A stretch of 11,705 bases of DNA from Erysipelotrichia bacterium (GCA_012971835.1 JAAZFR010000101.1:1-11705), one strand, 5' to 3'; shown: positions 1 to 8,084, numbered from the stretch's first letter. Numbers and translations: made by a program. Notes: generated by a model not told the origin, from the sequence alone.

Positions 1-279
1 GCTAGAACCATCATTAACAAAGCACCAATTTTAATCTTCGATGACTCGTTGAGTGCTGTTGACACTGAAACGGACATTAACATAAGGACCGCTTTAAAGA
101 AACGTTCGGAGGAGACGACGACGCTCATTATCACACATCGTATCGCCACGGCTAAGGATGCCGATTTAATCATTGTTTTAGAAAATGGGACAATCAGCGA
201 ACAAGGGACGCACGAACAATTAATCGCAAGAAAGGGTTTGTATCAACGCGTGTACGAGATACAAACAAAGCTTCAATAG
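1..279 (+). CDS. ABC exporter half, C-terminal end of ATPase domain (5' partial)
   Basis: The frame is open from base 1, so this is the last 92 residues of a gene that starts before the window. It begins with ARTIINKAPILIFDDSLSAVD, which holds the Walker B strand (LIFD) and the D-loop (SAVD). The switch histidine follows in LIITHR, then the usual end of an exporter nucleotide-binding domain (ENGTISEQGTHEQL). The residue after the Walker B Asp is Asp, where active ATPases have the catalytic Glu. In heterodimeric ABC exporters such as TM287/288 or BmrC/BmrD, one subunit carries this substitution and forms the degenerate ATP site. The TAG stop is one base before the next ATG, so the two genes are almost certainly co-translated partners. 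The membrane domain and Walker A lie outside the window. The transported substrate cannot be read from this sequence; multidrug or lipid export is the family norm. Confidence 0.93.
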   Translation, partial: ARTIINKAPILIFDDSLSAVDTETDINIRTALKKRSEETTTLIITHRIATAKDADLIIVLENGTISEQGTHEQLIARKGLYQRVYEIQTKLQ

Positions 280-280
280 T

Positions 281-2221
281 ATGGCAAATTTTGCATTCGA
301 AGAAGAAAAATTGCCAACCAAGTTTAATCTCGGCGTCTGGCGTAAGATGTTCCGCTATACTCTAAGAAACTGGCCTCTTTTAATCGTGCTTGCTTTATCA
401 ATGCTTTTAACAACTTTCTATGATTCAAGTTTTATGCCCTTGATGAATGCTGCGGCGATTGAAGCAATACCAACCATTGGTTTGTCGGGAAGTATCGTTA
501 ATATGGTTATTAATGTAAACTTAATTTTTGGAATAAGTTTCTCGGTTAATTTTTATCAATACGCCCTCATTTTTGGAAGTGGAATTATTATTCGCTCACT
601 CAGCATTTTTGTAACTTTCTTTGTCACTAATTATTTCGATATGCTGATCAATACATCTTTAAGACGCGATGCTTTTAGACGCGTTCAGGAACTTAGTTTT
701 TCCTATTTCGATCGTACTCCTTCTGGATGGTTAATTGCCCGTATGCAAAACGATACGGCATCAATCAGTGATATTTTATCGTGGGGCGTTATTCGTGTCG
801 TTTGGATTACATTTGAACTTGCTTTTACGCTGACGACAATGTTTTCTCGCGATGTGATGTTATCGCTTGTCATCTTATCAACTGCACCGATATTGATTAT
901 TATTACGCCACTATTTCAAAGAGTGCTTCTTAAAGCTCATCGTCGGGCGCGCAACGCCTATTCGAACTTTGTTCGTTGGTTGGCCGAATGTATTAATGGT
1001 GTTAAAACAATCAAAACGTTAAATGTTGAAGAAAAAATGTATCGTGAGGCTAAAGAAGTTACCGATAATATTTACAATAGAAGACGCAAGGCTTTTAAAG
1101 TTCACGCGTTTTTTATGCCATCAATTATGCTTATTTCTTCAATGACGACAGCCTTAGTCATTCTTCTTGCAACATCGAATCTAGACTTAATTGATGCAAG
1201 TGATGCCACGGGTGTGGCAACTCTCGTGCTCTTTATTGGCTTTGTAACGCAAATATATAATCCTATTCAAGAGTTTTCCGAAGTGTCAAACGAGTTCATC
1301 GCAACGCAGGCGAGTGTTGAAAAGGTCTTGTCGTTAATTGAAACGGAATCGGAGATTGTTGATACCCCAGAAGTTATCGAAAAATATGGTTCTCTATTTG
1401 CCAATAAGAAAGAAAATTTCGAAATATTGCGAGGCGATATTCGTTTTGAAAACGTTAGTTTCTCATATATTAAAGGAACTGAGGTTATTCATAATATGAA
1501 TTTACATATCGAGCAAGGGACATCGTTAGCTATTGTCGGCGAAACGGGATCGGGAAAATCAACAACGGCTAACTTGCTGTGCCGCTTCTATGAACCGACT
1601 TCGGGAAGGATTCTGATTGATGATGTCGATTATAAAGAGCGTTCGGTCGGTTGGCTTCGCAGTAATATCGGCTATGTTCAGCAAACACCGTTTGTCTTTC
1701 GTGGTACTTACTTTGATAATGTTCGTTACGGAAGAACCGATGCAAATCTAGATGAAGTAATTAAAGCGTGCCAGATTGTCGGAATTGATGATTTTATTAA
1801 CGCACAAAAAGATGGATATATGAGTGAGCTTGATGATGGTGGCAGCCAACTCTCCGGTGGACAAAAACAGCTTATTTCCTTTGCTCGCGCTTTGATACGC
1901 AATCCGCGTTTGCTAATTCTTGATGAAGCAACATCGAGCATCGACACCGAAAGCGAAGGCGTAATTCAAAAGGCAATGCACAAGATTTTAAAAGGACGCA
2001 CAAGTATAATCATCGCACATCGTCTTTCGACGATTGTCCACTGCGACCGTATTCTTGTTATGTCTAACGGACTAGTGATCGAAGACGGAAGCCATTGTGA
2101 GCTGATGAATCGTAAAGGTCACTACTACCGCCTTTATATGAATCAATTCCGCGAATTAAATCTCGAAACACAAATATCGACTTACGAAGAGCAAATCGAA
2201 AAAATGGATCTCAAGATGTAA
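281..2221 (+). CDS. ABC exporter half, permease fused to ATPase (canonical partner)
   Basis: A complete 646-residue half-transporter for ATP-driven export at the cytoplasmic membrane. The membrane domain spans about residues 30-330, with hydrophobic stretches near 32-47, 92-118, 165-186, 192-212, 276-298 and 311-325. The segment between the first two helices (about 48-91) is longer than the short loop usual for type IV exporters. The ATPase domain follows: Walker A GETGSGKST at 420-428, Q-loop at 467-468, signature LSGGQ at 524-528, Walker B LLILDE at 544-549 with the catalytic Glu549, D-loop SSID and switch His580. All catalytic motifs are intact, unlike the upstream partner, which supports an asymmetric heterodimer. 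There is no clear Shine-Dalgarno sequence before the ATG; the upstream stop lies one base away, so translational coupling is likely. A short charged tail (about 612-646) ends the protein. Family assignment is firm; substrate unknown. Confidence 0.95.
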   Translation: MANFAFEEEKLPTKFNLGVWRKMFRYTLRNWPLLIVLALSMLLTTFYDSSFMPLMNAAAIEAIPTIGLSGSIVNMVINVNLIFGISFSVNFYQYALIFGSGIIIRSLSIFVTFFVTNYFDMLINTSLRRDAFRRVQELSFSYFDRTPSGWLIARMQNDTASISDILSWGVIRVVWITFELAFTLTTMFSRDVMLSLVILSTAPILIIITPLFQRVLLKAHRRARNAYSNFVRWLAECINGVKTIKTLNVEEKMYREAKEVTDNIYNRRRKAFKVHAFFMPSIMLISSMTTALVILLATSNLDLIDASDATGVATLVLFIGFVTQIYNPIQEFSEVSNEFIATQASVEKVLSLIETESEIVDTPEVIEKYGSLFANKKENFEILRGDIRFENVSFSYIKGTEVIHNMNLHIEQGTSLAIVGETGSGKSTTANLLCRFYEPTSGRILIDDVDYKERSVGWLRSNIGYVQQTPFVFRGTYFDNVRYGRTDANLDEVIKACQIVGIDDFINAQKDGYMSELDDGGSQLSGGQKQLISFARALIRNPRLLILDEATSSIDTESEGVIQKAMHKILKGRTSIIIAHRLSTIVHCDRILVMSNGLVIEDGSHCELMNRKGHYYRLYMNQFRELNLETQISTYEEQIEKMDLKM

Positions 2222-2247
2222 AAAGGAGCAGTTTTTAGCTCCTTTTT
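2221..2247 (+). terminator. Bidirectional intrinsic terminator between ABC operon and rmuC
   Basis: A perfect stem AAAAGGAGC (2221-2229) / GCTCCTTTT (2238-2246) with an 8-base loop. On the + strand it ends in a T run. On the - strand the other arm also ends in TTTT, so it can serve both converging genes. It overlaps the last base of the ABC gene stop and lies 2 bases from the rmuC stop. Confidence 0.85.
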
Positions 2248-2249
2248 AC

Positions 2250-3722
2250 TTATTCGTTATCCGGATTAATATCAATCACTTGCGAGGAGTCGGTAATCTC
2301 TTTTGGTTTGTGTTCTTCGATATAATTTTTAGCTTTTTCAAAGTCCTTAATTAGGTTGCCCGAAGTAATATCGATTTTCTTAATATCTTCGGTAAGTTCT
2401 AAAACACGGTTCTTATGTTTTTCCCAACGATCGCCAAATAGTCGGAATTGATTGCCAATATCGTCGATAAGAGCCAAGATATTATCGGCATTATTTCTTC
2501 TTTGATAATCTTCAAGAATAAATTTAAGGATTTGGATAATTGTAATAATTAAGCTTGGTGAAGCAATAATAATCTTTTGCTTACGAGCTTCCTCGACAAC
2601 ATCAGGAAACTCTTTAAAAATATCGAGAAAAACAGCTTCAGCTGGTACGAACATAATAGCGTAAGGCGCTGTTTTACCTTCGATAATGTATTTGGTTACT
2701 TCCTTAATGCGCATTTTAACATCGATTTTGAACTTCTTCCGCGCTTCATCACGGGCCTCGGGAGAAATGTTTTCATCAATTAATGGTAAATAATTGGCGT
2801 AAGGAAACTTGGCGTCGATTGGAAGAGGAAGTGAACCGTGATCAGTCACTAGGTCATAAACAAAGTCAACGATGACATCACTTTTGTCTCCGAGTTTATC
2901 CTTGACTTGTCTTACACCAAATTCTTTGGTGAGGTTAACTTGCGTTCGATAAAATTTGTCGGCAGCATTCTCGCCAAAGACAGCCAAAAAGATATTTTCC
3001 AAAACGTCTTCTCCAAAATTACCGCGCGTTTTTTGATTGCTCAAGATGTTATTAAACTTATTAATTTCCTTACGCAATTCCTCGATTTGTCGAGTCGAGG
3101 CTTCAATTAAGGCTGTTTTTTGAATAAAATCCTGCATGGCTTTGTCATTTTTTTCGAAACCAGCTTCCAGCGACTTTGATACTTGTTCTTTTAAAATTTG
3201 GATTTGTTCGCTTATTTGTTTTTGTGTCTTAACATTTTGTTCATTAACGCTCTGATTGTTTTTGGCATTAACATCGTTGATCTCGGCGAGGATTTTCGAT
3301 TTCAATTCATTGACATCTTTAGTCGTCTGGTTAATTAAATCTTTGATGTTAGTGACGTTTTGCTCTTTTACTTCTGCTGATTCCTTGTTGAAGTTAGTTT
3401 GAAGTTCATTCAATTTATTTTTGGTATCATCTAAAAATTTATACAAATCGCCTTGATTTGTTTTTTGGGCTTCATGCATGCCATTTACAATCGACTGTTT
3501 AAGAATGTCAATTTGCGTATTTTGCGACTTAACGCTCTCATTAAAATCCTTTAAAGAGCGAATTCGATTCTCTTCTAACAGGCGATGAATTTCATCACTG
3601 GAAACACCACCACCGCCATCAACTACCTTCTTTCTTGTCAAAAGAAGTATGACGACAACGATTAATAATATGAGTAAAGCGACAAGCAGCGCTATCGCAA
3701 TTGGCAGTAAAATATCATTCAC
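2250..3722 (-). CDS. rmuC: RmuC-family DNA recombination protein, membrane-anchored
   Basis: A 490-residue protein with a single N-terminal membrane helix (about 6-29) and a basic RKK just after it. A glycine linker follows, then a long coiled-coil region (about 45-225, rich in Lys, Glu, Gln and Asn), then the RmuC (DUF195) domain at about 230-430. Seen there are GNFGEDVLENI (234-244), DVIVDFVYDL, PIDAKFPYANY (301-311) and APYAIMFVPAEA (352-363), all typical of the family. RmuC has a predicted nuclease-like fold; E. coli rmuC mutants show increased inversion at short inverted repeats, but the biochemical activity is not well established. Length is normal. The start is GTG, chosen because GGAGGA lies 6 bases upstream and the membrane helix starts immediately. 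It is a single-gene unit with its own promoter and a shared terminator. Confidence 0.93.
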   Translation of the reverse strand: MNDILLPIAIALLVALLILLIVVVILLLTRKKVVDGGGGVSSDEIHRLLEENRIRSLKDFNESVKSQNTQIDILKQSIVNGMHEAQKTNQGDLYKFLDDTKNKLNELQTNFNKESAEVKEQNVTNIKDLINQTTKDVNELKSKILAEINDVNAKNNQSVNEQNVKTQKQISEQIQILKEQVSKSLEAGFEKNDKAMQDFIQKTALIEASTRQIEELRKEINKFNNILSNQKTRGNFGEDVLENIFLAVFGENAADKFYRTQVNLTKEFGVRQVKDKLGDKSDVIVDFVYDLVTDHGSLPLPIDAKFPYANYLPLIDENISPEARDEARKKFKIDVKMRIKEVTKYIIEGKTAPYAIMFVPAEAVFLDIFKEFPDVVEEARKQKIIIASPSLIITIIQILKFILEDYQRRNNADNILALIDDIGNQFRLFGDRWEKHKNRVLELTEDIKKIDITSGNLIKDFEKAKNYIEEHKPKEITDSSQVIDINPDNE

Positions 3723-3728
3723 AATAAA

Positions 3729-3734
3729 TCCTCC
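3729..3734 (-). promoter_or_regulatory. Strong ribosome binding site fixing the GTG start of rmuC
   Basis: On the - strand GGGAGGA lies 6 bases before GTG. The strength of this site and its spacing justify the non-ATG start. Confidence 0.75.
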
Positions 3735-3754
3735 CGTCCTTTTTGTCTTCTATA

Positions 3755-3783
3755 ATTATACATTAATTATCACTTTGCATTGA
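3755..3783 (-). promoter_or_regulatory. Probable sigma-A promoter for rmuC
   Basis: On the - strand a perfect -10 hexamer TATAAT (3760 down to 3755) lies about 30 bases before the GTG start. The best -35 at 17-base spacing is TCAATG (3783-3778), a poor match, so only the -10 is convincing. The predicted leader of about 25 bases just contains the ribosome binding site. Confidence 0.5.
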
Positions 3784-3862
3784 CTGACATTATCTTTTTT
3801 GTTTCCTCATGACGTCTCTATTCTTGAAGATTATAAAAGGATGTTTAATTATTTATGGCTAT

Positions 3863-3893
3863 TTGTTAAAATAGGCAAAGCGTTTGTTATAAA
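3863..3893 (+). promoter_or_regulatory. Probable extended -10 promoter for the 348-aa/dikinase unit
   Basis: TGTTATAAA gives an extended -10 (TG at 3885-3886, hexamer TATAAA at 3888-3893). A possible -35 TTGTTA lies at 3863-3868, with a rather long 19-base spacer. Transcription would start near 3900, only about 12 bases before the ATG at 3912, consistent with the absence of a Shine-Dalgarno sequence. TTTGTTA is directly repeated at 3862-3868 and 3883-3889, 21 bases apart. TTGTT-ATA-AACAA (3884-3896) is a small inverted repeat over the -10. Either could be a regulator site, but both are short and AT-rich. Confidence 0.45.
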
Positions 3894-3911
3894 CAATATT
3901 GCTAAAAATTT

Positions 3912-4958
3912 ATGAAACTCAAACAAATTCTTAAAAAGAAATTGATGCTTGGCATCTTAAAATCGAGCAATCGTAAAAACCCCTTTAATATCGACAAAGC
4001 CGACAATTTTCAACTTTTAGATAGTGCTGGCGAGAATATGACTGATAGTCATTATTTTTCCGCTCATAATCAAAGTGGTGAGAGTTTCTTCTTTCGCTAC
4101 GCTAAGCGAAGCAACGACACAATTGAAGTGTGGTTTTGTTTAAAAAATAGTGATGGAGCAATCTATGTCAATAATCAGGAACTTTTTCAATCAAAACATT
4201 GCCCCGCCTCAGTAAAGTGCATCACTGCTGGTCAAAGTATAAACCTTACTTTTACAGGAAACGTTGTTTTAACTCAAAAAGGTGAGAACGATGTTCTATC
4301 TTTAGATAAGACATCCATCCCTGTTAAATGCGAAGCGCATTTTCAAGCTTCGATGCCGCCTTTTGACTTCACGACTGGCCTTGATCCGACTTATATCGCC
4401 GAGGCATTAAGCAAAGAAAGATGGACGAAAACCTTTTGGAATAATCTTCGCACTAATCGCCAAGTTCATTATGAGCAAGCTGGCGTTATCGAATTGACAA
4501 TCGAGATGAATAATCAAAAGCAAGTAATCGTTTTTTCTGCTATGCGCGATCATTCATTTGGCTATCGCGACTGGAATTACATGAACCGCCATATTTGGCT
4601 AATGGTTATTTTTGAAGATGGCGAAATTCTTAATCTCAATATGGTTGATTATCCACATATGAGGAATTTGATGACAGGTTATCAAAGCGTTAATGGTATC
4701 CACACATCGCTCAAAGCAAACAGTAATCTCAAAGAATTGGGTAAAGATGGCCATGTTCCCGAAACTGTTATCGCGCCATTAACAATCAATCAACAAGAAG
4801 TCGAGCTTTGTGGTCAACGTGAATTCGCGATCGACTTTAGTTTTGAACAAGGCAAATATCACATTTTTGAAGGTGTAGGTACATACACAATGAATAATCG
4901 ACGAGGACGGGGCATTCTTGAATTCGGTTTTAACAGCGATATATCGCGCTGGAAATAG
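3912..4958 (+). CDS. Lipocalin-like RDHSFG-motif protein of unknown function, partner of downstream dikinase
   Basis: A 348-residue soluble protein without a clear signal peptide; the N-terminus is basic (MKLKQILKKK). Alternating hydrophobic/polar stretches suggest mostly beta structure. The diagnostic piece is HYEQAG at 186-191, followed by RDHSFGYRDW at 212-221 and a Trp-rich stretch (WNYMNRHIWL). This HYEQAG...RDHSxGxRDW pattern resembles the AttH/carotenoid-hydratase-like lipocalin domains annotated in recent Pfam as DUF7064/DUF7065; that link is from memory and needs a profile search. The charged residues of the motif may be functional. The next gene starts 8 bases after the stop, so the pair is an operon. 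I recall animal 'putative phosphoenolpyruvate synthase' proteins that carry a similar motif domain next to dikinase domains, which would make this a split form. No ribosome binding site precedes the ATG. ATG at codon 12 is an alternative start with no better site. Function unknown. Confidence 0.85.
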   Translation: MKLKQILKKKLMLGILKSSNRKNPFNIDKADNFQLLDSAGENMTDSHYFSAHNQSGESFFFRYAKRSNDTIEVWFCLKNSDGAIYVNNQELFQSKHCPASVKCITAGQSINLTFTGNVVLTQKGENDVLSLDKTSIPVKCEAHFQASMPPFDFTTGLDPTYIAEALSKERWTKTFWNNLRTNRQVHYEQAGVIELTIEMNNQKQVIVFSAMRDHSFGYRDWNYMNRHIWLMVIFEDGEILNLNMVDYPHMRNLMTGYQSVNGIHTSLKANSNLKELGKDGHVPETVIAPLTINQQEVELCGQREFAIDFSFEQGKYHIFEGVGTYTMNNRRGRGILEFGFNSDISRWK

Positions 4959-4963
4959 GGGTC
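4959..4963 (+). promoter_or_regulatory. Ribosome binding region of the dikinase gene
   Basis: The upstream stop TAG is followed by GGG, giving AGGGG ending about 5 bases before the ATG at 4967. It is a short, non-consensus site overlapping the upstream stop, which fits coupled translation of the two genes. Confidence 0.45.
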
Positions 4964-4966
4964 ATT

Positions 4967-7345
4967 ATGAAAATAGCTTGGTTAGACAAAATTCCGATAG
5001 ACGATTTAAAAATGGTCGGTGGCAAGGCCAAAGGTTTATATTTACTAAACAATTTAGGTCTTAACGTCGCGCCAGGCTTTGTCGCTTATGGAATCCAATC
5101 TACTGAAGACGAACAAGCTATGCTTGATTATTGGAAACAATCGGGATTAGGTGAGGTAGCCGTTCGTTCCTCGGCAACGCTTGAAGATGGAATCGACTTA
5201 TCACAAGCCGGCCAATACGCCACTTACACGTGTGTTGCTGATGAACAGCAATTTATAGATGCTGTTAAAGGTTGCCTCAGCAGCCTTAATCTTGTTAACG
5301 CCTCAAAGTATCGCCAATTCTTTGGGCAAGAACAAAGCGAAATGAATATTGTTGTTCAAAAAATGGTTCAAGCCAAAGCGGCCGGAGTAGTTTTTACCGT
5401 CAATCCCACCACTCGCGAAAACGACGTACGCGTTGAAGTAGTTGCCGGTTTGGGAGAAAACCTCGTTTCCGGAAAAATGGAATCACAAACTTTTTTAATT
5501 AAGCGAGCAAAACCTTCGTTTGACATTATTACCACCCTTTTAACCAAGAACAATTTCAAAACTATTTATCAGGATAGTCTTAATTCCGAAAAAATGATTA
5601 ACTATCCCGCAGACTTAGAGTTTGCTGTTGATAAAAATGATCAGATCGTTTGGCTACAAGTTAGACCAATTACCACGCTTGAAGATCCAACTATCGATGA
5701 GTTAAACACTCCTTATTCAGCCGAAAACGACATTATCACAAATCACAATGTTGGCGAAATGCTTCCTGGTGCAATCACACCATTGAGTATTTCTACTGTC
5801 GTTTATGCGATTGATTATGGACTTCGGAAAATGTTAACTGAAGTCGGCGTTTTTAAGCGAATTGAAGATATTCCCGACGAGTTTCTCATTAGTCACTACT
5901 ATGGACATCTCTTTTTTAATATGCGTTATTTATACCGCATCACGAAGGCCGTAACCGGAGCAACAAAACAAAACATCGACGTAGGTCTATGTGGACAAAT
6001 GATTGATTACGAACAACCAGATGACTATCAAAAGCCAAACGGTTTTATCCGTCTTCGAAACGGGATTAAGTATGGTAAGTTTATGTCTGGCTATAAAAAA
6101 GCGATGAAAAGTATTAGAAGCATCGCTGATAAAATTGATATTGTGGGACATAACCCCGAGGAACTATACTCATCGATTTCCAAACATCTCGATTTATTAA
6201 ATCGCGCTTTGTTAGACCATTATATAACCTCATCTTATTCCGGCGCGATGAGTACCGCCCTTTTCTATATTCTTGTCCGCGATAACCCCAATCAAGATGA
6301 AGTCAAAGGGCAAATTGCCTCCGTATTAGAAGATATTGATGACATTGAAAGTGCTGACATCATCAAATCTTTAAAAATCATCGCTGAATCTGTTTTAAAA
6401 GATAATCCTCAAGCAGAGTATTACTCTCACGAACAGCTCGTTGATTATTTAGCAAATGCGCCACAAGAAGTAAAAGAACTTGAACTGGCGTTTATGAGTC
6501 GTCATGGACATCGTTGCATTCGCGAATCAGAACTTCGTTCTCCAGGATGGAAAGATGACTTGAATGGCTTCGCATCACATTTGTTAACATTAATCAAATC
6601 GGTATCGACATATAAAGAAAAAGTAAAGCCTACTGGCCCAAATAATGTGGAACAGTTTTTAGGTAATTACTATGGATTAAAACGCATCTTTCTAAGAGTC
6701 TTTGTCAATGGTTCAAGAAAAGGATGTCGCAATCGTGAGTTTTCTAAATCAAAAATGATTCTTGCTGTTGATAAATTTAAAGTTGCCTATCGAACACTCG
6801 CGACGATGCTCGTCAACGAAGGCGCCTTACCTGAAGGTGATTTGATTTATTTTTTAACTCATAATGAATTGGGCGAATTATTATCAAAACGCGATGCCAA
6901 ATACGTTAAGAAAGCTTTCATTAGAAAACGCTTATTAGCCGAACAAGAAAGATTAAAATTTGCTCATATCAATATCGGAACACCTGAACCTATTTCTTCA
7001 GTCTATGATTTCGCTATTAAGGGTGCAACCCTATCAGGAACACCCCTTTCTCGCGGACAGGTTGTCGGCAAGGCTCGTATTGTTACATGCGCTGAGGACG
7101 CCAAGAAACTACAAAAAGGGGAAATTATGGTCGCGGGATACACCGATATCGGCTGGTCGCCTTATTATGCCCTCATCGCTGGTCTTGTCACCGAAGTTGG
7201 AAGTGCTTTGTCACATGGTGCGGTTGTCGCTCGTGAATACGCTTTACCCCTTGTGTCAAATGTTCAAAATGCCACCGCCATCATTCGCGATGGCGACTTG
7301 ATCTCGGTTGATGGCAATCTCGGAACGGTCGTCGTCATCGAATAA
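4967..7345 (+). CDS. Rifampicin-phosphotransferase-like dikinase (ATP-grasp plus phosphohistidine domain)
   Basis: A 792-residue protein of the PEP synthase/pyruvate phosphate dikinase superfamily. The ATP-grasp part (about 10-240) shows VGGKAKGLYLL (17-27), AVRSSATLEDG (65-75), AGVVFTVNP (139-147), VVAGLGENLVSGK (158-170) and WLQVRPI (229-235). A mainly helical middle (about 250-680) has RHGHRCIRESELRSPGW (512-528), like the FGHRG...E...P.W region of rifampicin phosphotransferases. The C-terminal swivelling domain (about 690-792) holds SALSHGAVVAREYALPLV (746-763), with His750 the expected phosphorylated residue. The protein ends there: the pyruvate/PEP-binding barrel of true PEP synthase is absent. 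Family chemistry is ATP + substrate to AMP + phosphate + phosphosubstrate. The spacing between the GGK and RSSA motifs is short, so the ATP-binding part is compact. The substrate is unknown; rifampicin itself is unlikely to be the native one. It is the second gene of a two-gene unit closed by a strong terminator. Confidence 0.9.
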   Translation: MKIAWLDKIPIDDLKMVGGKAKGLYLLNNLGLNVAPGFVAYGIQSTEDEQAMLDYWKQSGLGEVAVRSSATLEDGIDLSQAGQYATYTCVADEQQFIDAVKGCLSSLNLVNASKYRQFFGQEQSEMNIVVQKMVQAKAAGVVFTVNPTTRENDVRVEVVAGLGENLVSGKMESQTFLIKRAKPSFDIITTLLTKNNFKTIYQDSLNSEKMINYPADLEFAVDKNDQIVWLQVRPITTLEDPTIDELNTPYSAENDIITNHNVGEMLPGAITPLSISTVVYAIDYGLRKMLTEVGVFKRIEDIPDEFLISHYYGHLFFNMRYLYRITKAVTGATKQNIDVGLCGQMIDYEQPDDYQKPNGFIRLRNGIKYGKFMSGYKKAMKSIRSIADKIDIVGHNPEELYSSISKHLDLLNRALLDHYITSSYSGAMSTALFYILVRDNPNQDEVKGQIASVLEDIDDIESADIIKSLKIIAESVLKDNPQAEYYSHEQLVDYLANAPQEVKELELAFMSRHGHRCIRESELRSPGWKDDLNGFASHLLTLIKSVSTYKEKVKPTGPNNVEQFLGNYYGLKRIFLRVFVNGSRKGCRNREFSKSKMILAVDKFKVAYRTLATMLVNEGALPEGDLIYFLTHNELGELLSKRDAKYVKKAFIRKRLLAEQERLKFAHINIGTPEPISSVYDFAIKGATLSGTPLSRGQVVGKARIVTCAEDAKKLQKGEIMVAGYTDIGWSPYYALIAGLVTEVGSALSHGAVVAREYALPLVSNVQNATAIIRDGDLISVDGNLGTVVVIE

Positions 7346-7366
7346 AAATTATTTATTAAAATTAAA

Positions 7367-7392
7367 AAATGGCGGAAACAACTCCGCCATTT
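7367..7392 (+). terminator. Strong bidirectional terminator between dikinase and lemA
   Basis: A perfect 10-bp stem AAATGGCGGA (7367-7376) / TCCGCCATTT (7383-7392) with loop AACAAC. On the - strand the stem is followed by a T-rich run (ATTTTTTAATTTT), giving a classic terminator for the lemA operon. On the + strand the T-rich tail is ATTTAGTTTT, adequate for the dikinase operon. It sits between two convergent stop codons. Confidence 0.9.
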
Positions 7393-7411
7393 AGTTTTAA
7401 AAAGAATAAGC

Positions 7412-8077
7412 TTAGAAGAACTTTGCGCGAGCTTGGTCTTTGGTTTCTTTGCTAGCTGTGAAAGGAATTCTTGTCGAATAACCAGCCTTAGCAGCAACAA
7501 TCATCTTGGTTGGCCAAGCAAAAATATCTTGGTTCCATCTTAAGACGGTGTCGTTATAGACTTCGCGAGCGGCAGTAATTTCTCTTTGCAAGTAACTATT
7601 TTGTTGCATTGCATCAGCAAGAGAACGATGAGCTTTGAGATCTGGATACGCTTCAAAAGCGACGCGGATACTGCTCATTGCTGTATCGAGTTGACCAGCA
7701 ACTTCATTGCGGTTACCTTCGTTAGGATTAACACCGCCACGGAATTGAGCAACGGTCTTCATGACATCTTTGTCAAGATCGATTGATTTTTCGACAATCC
7801 CGACCACGTTTTGAAGAATTTGTACTCTTTGTTCAAGATAGTTATCGATTTGTGAAGCGTTGTGTTGTATTTTTTGTTGAAGCTGGCGCAAATAATTACG
7901 TGCGCTAATCTTCATGAATAAAAACACGACGCCAGGTATGATGCCTAAAACCCAAAGTATGATTTCAAACACCAATGATCCGGTACCCACTTTAACTGGG
8001 ATTTGTTTTTCGATAACGTTAACATCTCTACCTGCTTCGTTGACTGGTCCAGTCATTTCGTCTAATTCGTTTGCCAT
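7412..8077 (-). CDS. lemA: LemA family membrane protein
   Basis: A 221-residue protein with a polar N-terminal stretch of about 30 residues and one membrane helix (about 33-55, IILWVLGIIPGVVFLFM). The long-helix LemA domain follows: KISARNYLRQLQQKIQ (56-71), NASQIDNYLEQRVQIL (73-88), FEAYPDLKAHRSL (141-153) and AAREVYNDTVLRWNQDIFAWP (169-189). These are hallmarks of the family (EAYPdLKA, AReVYNdtV...N). The N-terminal extension before the helix and the KISARNYLRQLQQKI stretch resemble the LemA type I remember from Mollicutes and some Firmicutes. The biochemical role of LemA is unknown; it is generally a membrane scaffold found beside other envelope proteins. It lies 46 bases after the large membrane protein gene on the same strand, so the two probably form one operon, ending at the strong terminator downstream. 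Confidence 0.95.
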   Translation of the reverse strand: MANELDEMTGPVNEAGRDVNVIEKQIPVKVGTGSLVFEIILWVLGIIPGVVFLFMKISARNYLRQLQQKIQHNASQIDNYLEQRVQILQNVVGIVEKSIDLDKDVMKTVAQFRGGVNPNEGNRNEVAGQLDTAMSSIRVAFEAYPDLKAHRSLADAMQQNSYLQREITAAREVYNDTVLRWNQDIFAWPTKMIVAAKAGYSTRIPFTASKETKDQARAKFF

Positions 8078-8084
8078 TTAATTT

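Noticed and set aside
3841..3915. A 24-codon frame (MFNYLWLF...) ending in an ATGA overlap with the 348-aa gene, a possible leader peptide
   Set aside because: Its only purine-rich stretch (AAAAGG) touches the ATG, leaving no room for ribosome binding, and the likely promoter of the operon lies inside it.
6960..7301. A 113-residue + strand frame inside the dikinase gene
   Set aside because: It is out of frame with the well-conserved phosphohistidine domain and shows no ribosome binding site or recognisable protein.
4967..7345. Annotation as phosphoenolpyruvate synthase (ppsA)
   Set aside because: The protein ends after the phosphohistidine domain and has no C-terminal pyruvate/PEP-binding barrel; the His motif is of the rifampicin-phosphotransferase type.
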